NCBI RefSeq assembly: GCF_028473145.1
Contig: NZ_CP092370.1
Span: 1,364,001-1,428,000, forward strand
DNA length: 64,000 bases
Source of the DNA: Flavobacterium sp. CBA20B-1
Lineage (GTDB): Bacteria > Bacteroidota > Bacteroidia > Flavobacteriales > Flavobacteriaceae
Reading direction: 5' to 3'
In this document: one piece after another, positions 20,878-28,883 of the stretch
How the letters are laid out: each line of letters begins with the position of its first letter
Numbering within the stretch: position 1 is the stretch's first letter
Notes under the pieces: model-generated
The model's input: the letters and a program-made list of their open reading frames with translations, nothing else
What the model was told of the DNA's origin: nothing
Database searches by the model: none
Translations under genes and position numbers: made by a program

Positions 20878-21072
20878 TTAAATTTCAACTGAATCTTTTA
20901 AACGTTGAATGTATTGAGCTTTTTGATTTTGCGCACGTTTTGATACAGAAGGTTTCGTAAAGTTTTTACGAGATCTTAACTGACGTAACGTTCCTGTTTT
21001 GTCAAATTTTCTTTTGTAACGTTTTAACGCTCTATCAATATTTTCTCCATCTTTAATTGGAATGATCAACAT
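20878..21072 (-). CDS. rpsU: 30S ribosomal protein S21
   Basis: This is bS21, a 64-residue basic small-subunit protein beginning MLIIPIKDGENIDRALKRYKRK. In Flavobacterium johnsoniae ribosomes bS21, with bS6 and bS18, is known to help sequester the 3' end of 16S rRNA, which explains the scarcity of Shine-Dalgarno sequences in this lineage. This gene is an exception: it carries a full Shine-Dalgarno sequence, consistent with feedback control by free bS21. Confidence 0.96.
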   Translation of the reverse strand: MLIIPIKDGENIDRALKRYKRKFDKTGTLRQLRSRKNFTKPSVSKRAQNQKAQYIQRLKDSVEI

Positions 21073-21080
21073 AATTTATA

Positions 21081-21090
21081 CACCTCCTTT
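21081..21090 (-). promoter_or_regulatory. Perfect Shine-Dalgarno sequence of rpsU
   Basis: The minus strand reads AAAGGAGGTG, ending 8 nt before the ATG at 21072. Start sites elsewhere in the window that I inspected lack anything similar. Confidence 0.9.
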
Positions 21091-21101
21091 CGTTATGGGT
21101 G

Positions 21102-21109
21102 CAAATGTA
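21102..21109 (-). promoter_or_regulatory. Promoter -7 box of rpsU
   Basis: TACATTTG on the minus strand fits the TAnnTTTG consensus of Bacteroidota. It predicts a transcript start near 21096 and a leader of about 24 nt containing the Shine-Dalgarno sequence. No clear -33 TTTG is seen. Confidence 0.6.
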
Positions 21110-21145
21110 GGGATAATTTTTGAATTTGGAATTATGAATTTGGAA

Positions 21146-21325
21146 TTATTTACAAAAAAAGCTTATAACGAACATTATAAAATCAAATAACATCAATATC
21201 AATCCCAAAATCAATGAAATTGTATTTAATTCAGGTCCAGGTAAAAGAATCCAAGCCAAACCGTTTAAAATAAAACCTGCAACAAAACTTACAAAAGAAA
21301 CTATTAATCCTTTACTTTTTGACAT
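21146..21325 (-). CDS. Small two-helix membrane protein
   Basis: This 59-residue frame begins MSKSKGLIVSFVSFVAGFIL and ends FVISFFCK. Two hydrophobic segments (about 7-28 and 36-57) are joined by a short PGPELN loop, which predicts a helical hairpin in the inner membrane. Its start overlaps the 3' end of the upstream membrane-protein gene by 14 nt, which suggests translational coupling. I do not recognise the family. Confidence 0.6.
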   Translation of the reverse strand: MSKSKGLIVSFVSFVAGFILNGLAWILLPGPELNTISLILGLILMLFDFIMFVISFFCK

Positions 21326-21818
21326 CTTCGTTTTGTGAATTCATATAATTTCTAACTTTTGATATATCTGTGTCTGATAAATATAATTTGAAACTAACAA
21401 TTTTATTTTGGAATAAGGAATTCATTTTCGTTTTTAAAATAACACTTTTATTCTTTTTAACAACTTCCAAAATAGGTTGTACATAAGAAAATCCTTTTGA
21501 ATAGATTAAATTACAAGGCTTTTTATATAGTAAAATTATGGGTTGCGCTTGTTTAATATACCCTTTAAAGTTGTAGTTATAAACATATATAATTAGCTGA
21601 TTTTCCAATAAAATTAAATCTGCTTTATTATATCTAAATCCCAAATTCCACTCTTGAGTTAATTCAACACCAAGTATTTTTTCATGTTTTAAATTTTGAA
21701 TTTCCCTTTCAACAACTTTTTGCTTCTTCTTATAATAAATATGAATCAAGTAATTACCTAACACCATCAATGATACTAATCCTGAAAAAATAAAAAAATA
21801 TTGTTGGAGTGTAGACAT
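21312..21818 (-). CDS. Hypothetical single-span membrane protein
   Basis: This has 168 residues from the MSTLQQYFF ATG (21818). One membrane helix (about 7-28) is followed by a basic KKKQK stretch and a soluble domain of about 130 residues rich in beta-type residues, with no motif I recognise. It overlaps the 59-residue membrane protein downstream by 14 nt. The pair stands between rpsU and the acyl-CoA dehydrogenase and looks lineage-specific. Confidence 0.7.
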   Translation of the reverse strand: MSTLQQYFFIFSGLVSLMVLGNYLIHIYYKKKQKVVEREIQNLKHEKILGVELTQEWNLGFRYNKADLILLENQLIIYVYNYNFKGYIKQAQPIILLYKKPCNLIYSKGFSYVQPILEVVKKNKSVILKTKMNSLFQNKIVSFKLYLSDTDISKVRNYMNSQNEDVKK

Positions 21819-21936
21819 TTCTAATTTTAATTTGATAAATATACACAAAGTATCCTAAACAAAAAAAGGAAAAACCACTACAGTCTTTCCTCTTTATTCT
21901 ATTCTCTATTTTATGTTATCTATTCTCTAAAAGAAA

Positions 21937-23079
21937 TTACTCTTTTAAAAGATTTCTTGAAATAACCAATTTTTGAATTTCGGTTGTTCCTTCGCCTATT
22001 GTACATAATTTAGAATCGCGGAAGAATTTTTCTACAGGGAAATCTTTGGTGTAGCCATATCCGCCGTGAATTTGGATTGCCTCGGTTGCAACTTTCACAC
22101 AAACTTCAGACGCATACATTTTTGCCATTGCACCTGCTGTTGTAACTGGTTTATGGTTGTTTTTAAGGTATGCTGCTTTGTGTAGCAACAATTCCGATGC
22201 TTCGATTTCGGTTGCCATATCAGCCAATTTAAAACCTACTGCTTGAAATTGTGAAATAGGTTTTCCAAACTGCACGCGCTCTTTTGAATATTTTAATGCT
22301 GCTTCGTAAGCTCCTTTTGCAATACCTAAAGACAATGCACCAATTGAGATACGACCACCATCTAAAATTTTCATTGCTTGAATAAATCCTTCACCTACTT
22401 CACCTAAACGGTTCGCATCAGAAACACGGCAATTATCAAAAATCAACTCTGCTGTTTCAGAAGCACGCATTCCCAATTTGTTTTCTTTTTTACCTGAAGT
22501 GAACCCTGGTGTGCCTTTTTCAATCACAAAAGCAGTCATTCCGCGAGAATCGCCTTTTTCGCCCGTACGAACAATTACAACGGCTACATCACCAGAAATG
22601 GCATGCGTGATAAAGTTTTTAGCTCCGTTAATAATCCAGTCGTTTCCGTCTTTCACAGCTGTTGTTGCCATACCGCCGGCGTCAGAACCGGTGTTATGTT
22701 CGGTTAATCCCCAAGCGCCGATCCACTCGCCTGTTGCTAGCTTTGGAATCCATTTTTTCTTTTGCTCGTCGTTTGCGAATGTTAAAATATGATTGGTACA
22801 CAATGAGTTGTGAGCAGCTACCGACAAACCTATTGAAGAATCTACTTTAGAAATTTCTTCTACAACGGTAATGTACTCGTGATAACCCAAGCCAGATCCG
22901 CCTAATTCTTCAGGAACCAAAACCCCCATAAACCCCATTTCTCCTAACTTTTTGAATAATTCAACAGGGAAAATTTGCTCTTCGTCCCATTTCATTATAT
23001 TTGGTCGGATTTCTTTTTCTGCAAAATCTCTAATCGATTGTGCAATCATTGCTTGTGTTTCGTTATACTCAAAGTTCAT
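21937..23079 (-). CDS. Acyl-CoA dehydrogenase
   Basis: This FAD-dependent enzyme makes the trans-2-enoyl-CoA in fatty-acid or branched-chain acyl-CoA breakdown. It has 380 residues, the usual length. The N-terminal helical domain, the middle beta domain with GAWGLTEHNTGSDAGG and the C-terminal domain with RVQFGKPISQFQ are all present. The likely catalytic base is Glu363 in IGEGTTEIQ, and QIHGGYGY precedes it. It appears to be a single-gene unit with its own promoter inside the end of the preceding gene. The chain-length preference is not evident. Confidence 0.93.
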   Translation of the reverse strand: MNFEYNETQAMIAQSIRDFAEKEIRPNIMKWDEEQIFPVELFKKLGEMGFMGVLVPEELGGSGLGYHEYITVVEEISKVDSSIGLSVAAHNSLCTNHILTFANDEQKKKWIPKLATGEWIGAWGLTEHNTGSDAGGMATTAVKDGNDWIINGAKNFITHAISGDVAVVIVRTGEKGDSRGMTAFVIEKGTPGFTSGKKENKLGMRASETAELIFDNCRVSDANRLGEVGEGFIQAMKILDGGRISIGALSLGIAKGAYEAALKYSKERVQFGKPISQFQAVGFKLADMATEIEASELLLHKAAYLKNNHKPVTTAGAMAKMYASEVCVKVATEAIQIHGGYGYTKDFPVEKFFRDSKLCTIGEGTTEIQKLVISRNLLKE

Positions 23080-23114
23080 TTTATTCCTTTTTTTATTATA
23101 TTTTGCTTATTTTT

Positions 23115-23960
23115 CTAAAAAGCCAAATATAGCCCAATTATCTCTAATTTGTCAAGCGGGAAGTTATTAATTTTTCTTAAATCTTCCATTTTTAACGGTT
23201 CGTTTTGTTTGCTGCGCAATACCACTATTTCTCGAGACACATAAGTGGATATGTAAGGAATGGTAGCCAATTGCTCTTTACTTGCGGTATTCACATTTAT
23301 TTTGTTGATGTTTTTAACCCGTGATACAAAAACTTGCTGTTTTAATAATTTTACCGTTTCGGGTCGTAAACCTTTTATAAAATCGATTTGATTGATATGC
23401 ACAAAACCGTTTAATTTCTCCCGTTCGGCAATTAAAACATTTGCATAATAATCGCCAATCCCTTTTAACGCAACTAACTCTTGGCTACTTGCTTTGTTGA
23501 GATCAATTTTCTTAAACACTTCTTTTTGCGGATTCTGAACAGCGGTTTGCTTTTTTTGCGTCCATTCCGGAAACTTAAAATAAGGTGCCATTTTGCCAAG
23601 TAATTCATTTGAAACACCTGTAACTTGCTGAAATTCTGCGGCCGAATTTACATATTTACCTTGTGCCCGAAAAGCCACTAATTTATCAATCTCTGCGGTG
23701 GTCATTCCCAGTTTAAATCCTTTATAATCATTGATATAATTTGGGTTAAAGGGTTGCTGCTCGTATTTCTTTAAGGCAATAGCTTTTAAGCTATCAATGT
23801 TTTTCTGAGTGGTTTCATCGATTTCATATTTCACCGTATCTTTCCCTGAAAAAGAATTGGGTAAAATAGATAAAACAACCTGCAACAACACGATAAGGAG
23901 TGCAAAAACAAAAATTGTTATACGCTGTTTATTATTTAAATAAGGTAATTGAAATTTCAT
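23115..23960 (-). CDS. Membrane-anchored helix-hairpin-helix (ComEA-like) protein
   Basis: This has 281 residues. An N-terminal membrane helix (about 14-33) is followed by repeated helix-hairpin-helix units: KLGMTTAEIDKLVAFR, DLNKASSQELVALKGIGDYYA and NVNTASKEQLATIPYIS. Such units bind DNA non-specifically, and ComEA-type proteins take part in DNA uptake, but no other competence gene is nearby. Its ATG follows the DUF2851 stop codon with no gap, so the two are translated together. Confidence 0.8.
   Translation of the reverse strand: MKFQLPYLNNKQRITIFVFALLIVLLQVVLSILPNSFSGKDTVKYEIDETTQKNIDSLKAIALKKYEQQPFNPNYINDYKGFKLGMTTAEIDKLVAFRAQGKYVNSAAEFQQVTGVSNELLGKMAPYFKFPEWTQKKQTAVQNPQKEVFKKIDLNKASSQELVALKGIGDYYANVLIAEREKLNGFVHINQIDFIKGLRPETVKLLKQQVFVSRVKNINKINVNTASKEQLATIPYISTYVSREIVVLRSKQNEPLKMEDLRKINNFPLDKLEIIGLYLAF
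23124..23155 (-). promoter_or_regulatory. Promoter of the acyl-CoA dehydrogenase gene
   Basis: On the minus strand TTG (23155-23153), a 21-nt spacer and TATATTTG (23131-23124) match the flavobacterial promoter pattern. It lies in the last codons of the helix-hairpin-helix gene and predicts a start near 23118. Confidence 0.65.
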
Positions 23961-25226
23961 TTATCGATTCATTAACTTAATGCCCACTTCACAACTTAAG
24001 CAGCGCCGTGCATCGCAGTAATTTTTCTTTAAATGCAATAATGCTTGGCTGTCTAAAGAAGATTCTACTGATACTTTTAATTTTTTAAATAAATCAATTG
24101 TGCTGTTTTTTTCGGCTGCTATTGACTGATAATGTTGCAAAACTTCTTCCAAAACATCGGTTCCTAATTGTTGATGATATACATATTGAAAAGGCAAAAT
24201 GGTATTTACCAACAATAAATTATAAAACGATTCCGAAATGGTTTTGTTGTGCACAGCATGTTCTTTTCCAAACACGTAATGTGATTTCCAATAATCAGAC
24301 ACACTTGCACCTAAGAGATGATTGTTGGTGCAAATGGTTTCTGGGTTGCGAATTAAATTAAACAAAAAAGGTTGATTAAATAAAAATGCAACAAACTGAA
24401 CCAGCCGTATCGTTGGAAAATTATCGGGTCGCAACTTAAAAAAAGTAGGCGGTGTTGCGGTTTGTTTTAAATGATATTTCTGCTTTAAAAAATGATATGT
24501 TTTTTGCAGCGTTTGCAAGTAAAAATCTTCCGTATCAACCGACAATAAATTGGCCGTACCCAAAAACAAAGCTTCTAAATGAATGGGATGTGTTTGTTCT
24601 TTCCGAATGATTTTTAATGGTAAATTTTTGGCAATCTCGTAAAAATTTTCATTGTTTACATTCAATCCAAAGTTCCGAAGCAACAAGCGGTAAAAAGCTT
24701 CTTCCCAATTGTTATTTGTTTGCTTTAATTCTGCAACAATACGGTTAGAGAATTGCTCTAAACGATCCACCATCAACTTTTCTTTCCAAATAATCCAATC
24801 AAAGCTATTGAAATGATGCATATAATCTTCGCAAAAAATATACTGCGGATTGGCATTGAATTGATGGTATGCTTTGAAAACATCCTCATTCACATAATCT
24901 TTCAAAACCAAAGTAGGCAGTTCTTTGCCCGCTTTGTTTACCACAGAAATATCGTTGTTCCAAACCACATGAAGAATCACATTTTGATACGCCGGATCGA
25001 TTTCATGATGATGCACATACCAATCCGAGGCATTTACGTGCATTTCTATATTCCCTGCCCATAATTGCCCATCAATATAGACTTGTGCATTAAAAAAATC
25101 GGGGCCTTCTGTTCCTAAATACAATCCGAAATTCTTAATGACAATATTGTTGTTTTGTACCGTTTTTAGTGACGTAATATGTAGCTTTTTGAATCTCCAC
25201 ACATAATGTAAAAAGTCTTCTTTCAT
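23961..25226 (-). CDS. DUF2851 family protein
   Basis: This 421-residue protein starts MKEDFLHYVWRFKKL and has the family's conserved N-terminal part (GTEGPDFFNAQVYIDGQLWAGNIEMHV, then a His-rich DWYVHHHEIDPAYQNVILHVVW segment). The C-terminus has two CxxC-like clusters (NYCDARRCLSCEVG). The pattern of His and Cys suggests metal binding, but no function is established for the family. The helix-hairpin-helix gene starts right at its stop. Confidence 0.85.
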   Translation of the reverse strand: MKEDFLHYVWRFKKLHITSLKTVQNNNIVIKNFGLYLGTEGPDFFNAQVYIDGQLWAGNIEMHVNASDWYVHHHEIDPAYQNVILHVVWNNDISVVNKAGKELPTLVLKDYVNEDVFKAYHQFNANPQYIFCEDYMHHFNSFDWIIWKEKLMVDRLEQFSNRIVAELKQTNNNWEEAFYRLLLRNFGLNVNNENFYEIAKNLPLKIIRKEQTHPIHLEALFLGTANLLSVDTEDFYLQTLQKTYHFLKQKYHLKQTATPPTFFKLRPDNFPTIRLVQFVAFLFNQPFLFNLIRNPETICTNNHLLGASVSDYWKSHYVFGKEHAVHNKTISESFYNLLLVNTILPFQYVYHQQLGTDVLEEVLQHYQSIAAEKNSTIDLFKKLKVSVESSLDSQALLHLKKNYCDARRCLSCEVGIKLMNR

Positions 25227-25297
25227 AATAAAAAGCTTTTTATAAATATAGTAGATTAATTTGGAAACTCCTAATTATCAACACATAAAAAATTAAA

Positions 25298-25324
25298 AAA
25301 GGAACTGCCTGATACAGTTCCTTT
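25298..25324 (-). terminator. Terminator after the cysteine synthase-like gene
   Basis: A 10-bp perfect stem, AAAGGAACTG/CAGTTCCTTT, with a 7-nt loop continues into TTTAATTTTTT on the minus strand, 10 nt after the stop at 25335. Confidence 0.85.
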
Positions 25325-25334
25325 GAAGGTTTTA

Positions 25335-26693
25335 TTATTGAATGGAATTAATGATATCGTATTTGGTGATGATATGGTGCTTTCCGTTTTCAAGAGTTAC
25401 CAAAACTGCTTGATGGTCTTGGTTGATTAATTTTGATACCTCTTGAATTGTTGTGTCTTTTGAAACAACTTTGTAAGGCTTGCCCATAATTTCTTTAATG
25501 GGTTTTTCTGCAATTTCAGGGTTTTCAACATACGCTTGCAACAAATCAGAATCGTTTAACGAGCCTACAAAACCTGATGCATCCATCACCGGAATTTGGG
25601 CTATTTTATGGGTTCGCATTCTGTCAACTGCATGGCTGACTAATTCTTCTGTACGTACCACCACAAATGGTTTGTGGTTTTTGTTAACTAAGTCTTCTGC
25701 CGTTTTCAACTGTTCATCAAGATAACCGCGTTCCTGCATCCAATCATCATTAAAAATCTTAGCAATATATCTAGAACCTGAATCGTGAAACAAAACCACC
25801 ACCACATCATCGGGTTTTAACTGATCCTTCATCTGCAGCAAACCTTTAATTGCCGAACCTGACGACATTCCTACAAAAATTCCTTCCTCTAAAGCTAGTT
25901 TTCTGCAATATACAGCAGCATCCTTATCGGTTACTTTTGTAAAATGGTCAATTACTGAAAAATTCACGTTTTTAGGCAAAATATCCTCGCCTATACCTTC
26001 TGTAACATACGAATACACCTCATTTTCGTCGAAAATTCCGGTTTCGTGGTATTTTTTAAAAACCGAACCATAGGTATCCACACCCCAAACTTTTACATTC
26101 GGATTTTGCTCTTTCAAATACTTTCCAACTCCCGAAATAGTTCCTCCTGTACCAACACCTACAATAAAATGAGTGATTTTTCCATTGGTTTGATTCCAAA
26201 TTTCAGGACCTGTTTGCATGTAATTTGCTTTTGTGTTCGATGGATTATCGTATTGGTTTACATACCAAGAGTTTGGTGTTTCTTCTGACAAGCGTTTAGA
26301 AACGGAATAATAAGAGCGCGGATCGGTTGGTTCCACATCGGTAGGACAAACCACAACCTTTGCACCAACAGCACGCAAAATATCCATCTTTTCTTTTGAT
26401 TGTTTATCGGTAATCACACAAATTAGTTTGTATCCCTTTACAATAGCTGCCAAAGCCAAGCCCATTCCTGTGTTTCCAGAAGTACCTTCAATAATGGTTC
26501 CTCCCGGTTTTAAACGCCCATCTGCTTCTGCATCTTCCACCATTTGCAAAGCCATACGGTCTTTACATGAATGCCCGGGATTGAAATATTCTACTTTTGC
26601 AAAAACCTTGCACGGCAAATCTTTCACAATGTGGTTTAACTGTACCAAAGGCGTGTTTCCAATGGTTTCTAATATATTTTTTGCGTAATTCAT
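25335..26693 (-). CDS. PLP-dependent cysteine synthase/cystathionine beta-synthase with CBS pair
   Basis: This 452-residue enzyme has an N-terminal fold-type II PLP domain (about 1-320). The likely Schiff-base lysine lies in NPGHSCKDRM, and EGTSGNTGMGLA holds the cofactor phosphate. A C-terminal pair of CBS domains (about 330-450) usually binds adenosyl ligands and regulates activity. The architecture matches cystathionine beta-synthase of the transsulfuration route. O-acetylserine sulfhydrylase activity cannot be excluded. I start at the ATG before NYAKNILETIG (26693); another ATG lies one codon upstream. Confidence 0.88.
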   Translation of the reverse strand: MNYAKNILETIGNTPLVQLNHIVKDLPCKVFAKVEYFNPGHSCKDRMALQMVEDAEADGRLKPGGTIIEGTSGNTGMGLALAAIVKGYKLICVITDKQSKEKMDILRAVGAKVVVCPTDVEPTDPRSYYSVSKRLSEETPNSWYVNQYDNPSNTKANYMQTGPEIWNQTNGKITHFIVGVGTGGTISGVGKYLKEQNPNVKVWGVDTYGSVFKKYHETGIFDENEVYSYVTEGIGEDILPKNVNFSVIDHFTKVTDKDAAVYCRKLALEEGIFVGMSSGSAIKGLLQMKDQLKPDDVVVVLFHDSGSRYIAKIFNDDWMQERGYLDEQLKTAEDLVNKNHKPFVVVRTEELVSHAVDRMRTHKIAQIPVMDASGFVGSLNDSDLLQAYVENPEIAEKPIKEIMGKPYKVVSKDTTIQEVSKLINQDHQAVLVTLENGKHHIITKYDIINSIQ

Positions 26694-26708
26694 CATCAAT
26701 TATTTGTG

Positions 26709-26716
26709 CAAAGATA
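26709..26716 (-). promoter_or_regulatory. Promoter -7 box of the cysteine synthase-like gene
   Basis: TATCTTTG on the minus strand lies 12-15 nt before the candidate ATGs, so the leader would be only about 5-10 nt. Confidence 0.55.
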
Positions 26717-26758
26717 CAACAATGCTTAGAAACGAAAAAAGTGGTATTGCTCAACTTT

Positions 26759-28783
26759 TTAATTAAAGAAATTCCATTTCATGCCCAATCTAAAAGTTAA
26801 ATCGCGGTAAGGATATGTAGGTGTATTGTAATAGTTGTAACCAGTTAGCATCGAATTGAAATGATCGATGTTGATATAAATCTGTGCGGTTTTTATTTTG
26901 GCATTTAAGAAAAAATCAAACATGGGAAAATTACCCACTTTTACTTGGTTCTGCACTATAAAATCACCTAAAACCGGATGGTATTCATTGGCATAATATT
27001 TTGTGAAATAGTTAAAAGTGATACCTGTTTGAAAAAACAATGCTTTTTTAAACGCAAAATCTTGAAAATATACGGTGTTTCGGGTAACTATTTGCGGAAC
27101 ATTCAAAATGGCATCTTCTTGAATTACTTGCTGAAACATAACGGTGTTGTCTAATGCCCATTTGCCAAATGCAAACTCCTTTTGCCCTTTAATCATAAAG
27201 TAATTAATCGTTTTACCGTATTGCTTGGGTGAAACTAATAATTGTTGAAACCTTCCGTTTTGGTTTAAAGTCAGCGCATCATTACTAAAATATAATTTAT
27301 CGGTAGTGAGCTGATAAGTTCCTTCGATATCAATCCAAGGCGAATGAATTTTGGCGTTTAATGTACTGATTTTTTCATTCGAAAAATCATTCAACCAGTT
27401 CAAACCAATGTATCCACTTTGAAAAAACTGATAAGTATAATCGGGAATGCTGCTTTCTAAACGATAATATGCTTGTAATCCGTAGTTTTCGTTCAAATTA
27501 AAAGCTGCATTGATTTTAAAATCGGTTAAAGATCTTCCCACTACTGATTGTTTAAAAGAAGCATCGGCTACTATTTTTTCTTTATTCAACAAATACGAGC
27601 CGCCAACCGTGATAATATCATCAATTAATTGATTGGGAATTTTATTGTTAAACTCATCAAAAACGATTGATTGATACCTATGATTAAAATGATAAACACC
27701 TGCGCTTATAGCAAACAGACCTATTTTTTTTGAATCAAAAGCTAAATCAAAGGTGTTTTCAAACCGAGTGTGACGTACTTTATCATAGATGCTTGATGCA
27801 AAAGAAGAGCCAAAATAAGGAGTGTTGCTATTAAAAGGATTGGTATTAACTTGTTGGTAGGTATTTGAAAAATATTCATAAGTAAGCTGGTGACGCAATA
27901 ACGCTTTGTTATTTTCTGACTTATTAATTTGAAAACTGTGGTCGAAATATCCTCGTAAACCTTTAAAAAGTGATTTTCCATCAGCAATTTGCACCCGAAG
28001 CGTTTCTCGGTTGTTAAAAGGCTCATTAGAAGATTCAAAATCATTAACAAAAACCAAACCGCCATTTTCTTCATTAGAAATATCCTGAAAAGTGATATGA
28101 TTTTTAAATTGATAACGTTTGTTTTTAGTAAAATAGCTCGATCCGATTCTAAAATTACCGTTTGATGTAAGTTGGTTTACATATCTACCTTGTGAGCGCA
28201 AACCTCGGTATCCTAAAAAAAAATTCAACTGTTCTGAAACATTCATAGTGATTAATGCATCTAAGTTTTGCCCTTTTCCAGTAACACTGCGGTACATTAA
28301 TTCAGAGGCAGGTGTTGGCACCCTATAATAGCTAATATCTTCTTTGTTAAGGTATGAAAACCGTCTAGCGTTAAACCCCATATTGATGATATTATTAACC
28401 GATAAAAGGTTGGGGTTTAATTCTTGAAAAGTTTGACCGTCGTTATTAAACTGTAACAATCCAAAAAGATCTTTGCGCAAGTAGTTGAATTGATATTGCT
28501 TTTTAATGTTGAGGATGGTATCAAAATTAGAAGTACCATTTATTTCATTGAAAATTTTGTACTGATCGATAGGCGCCACCGTATCACCAGTTTTAGTAAT
28601 GATTTTTTTAATCTTTATAGAATCATTTGCAGGTAAATTCATGGAAGAAAACCTACTCACAGAAGTATTATCTATTTTATTGGTACTTAAAGTAGTACCC
28701 GATTTTATTTTTTTATCGAATTTTCGCACTTGTGCATTGCAGTGTACCGAAAAAAAGATGATAAAAACCAAAAGAAAACGCAT
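26759..28783 (-). CDS. Putative outer-membrane porin-like beta-barrel protein
   Basis: This has 674 residues from the MRFLLVFIIFFS start, with a signal peptide cleaved near NAQ. The mature protein has many alternating aromatic and polar strands (QLNFFLGYRGL, YGLQAYYRLESS, GLTFRL-type ends) and finishes LTFRLGMKWNFFN with a terminal aromatic, as outer-membrane barrels do. It matches the general look of the Bacteroidota putative porin family. Its substrate is unknown. It stands alone with its own promoter. Confidence 0.75.
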   Translation of the reverse strand: MRFLLVFIIFFSVHCNAQVRKFDKKIKSGTTLSTNKIDNTSVSRFSSMNLPANDSIKIKKIITKTGDTVAPIDQYKIFNEINGTSNFDTILNIKKQYQFNYLRKDLFGLLQFNNDGQTFQELNPNLLSVNNIINMGFNARRFSYLNKEDISYYRVPTPASELMYRSVTGKGQNLDALITMNVSEQLNFFLGYRGLRSQGRYVNQLTSNGNFRIGSSYFTKNKRYQFKNHITFQDISNEENGGLVFVNDFESSNEPFNNRETLRVQIADGKSLFKGLRGYFDHSFQINKSENNKALLRHQLTYEYFSNTYQQVNTNPFNSNTPYFGSSFASSIYDKVRHTRFENTFDLAFDSKKIGLFAISAGVYHFNHRYQSIVFDEFNNKIPNQLIDDIITVGGSYLLNKEKIVADASFKQSVVGRSLTDFKINAAFNLNENYGLQAYYRLESSIPDYTYQFFQSGYIGLNWLNDFSNEKISTLNAKIHSPWIDIEGTYQLTTDKLYFSNDALTLNQNGRFQQLLVSPKQYGKTINYFMIKGQKEFAFGKWALDNTVMFQQVIQEDAILNVPQIVTRNTVYFQDFAFKKALFFQTGITFNYFTKYYANEYHPVLGDFIVQNQVKVGNFPMFDFFLNAKIKTAQIYINIDHFNSMLTGYNYYNTPTYPYRDLTFRLGMKWNFFN

Positions 28784-28798
28784 AATGCAAATTTTACA

Positions 28799-28832
28799 CA
28801 AAAGTACATTTTTTTAGCAACTATCATAACAA
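28799..28832 (-). promoter_or_regulatory. Promoter of the porin-like gene
   Basis: On the minus strand TTTG (ending at 28830), a 23-nt spacer and TACTTTTG (28806-28799) form a flavobacterial promoter. The -33 element lies in the T-tract of the terminator of the preceding susD-like gene. Confidence 0.6.
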
Positions 28833-28833
28833 A

Positions 28834-28859
28834 AAAAGAGATGCAAAAGCATCTCTTTT
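28834..28859 (-). terminator. Terminator after the susD-like gene
   Basis: An 11-bp perfect stem, AAAAGAGATGC/GCATCTCTTTT, with an AAAA loop is followed by a long T-run on the minus strand. Confidence 0.9.
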
Positions 28860-28883
28860 ATATTTACTATCAAAAACTACCGA

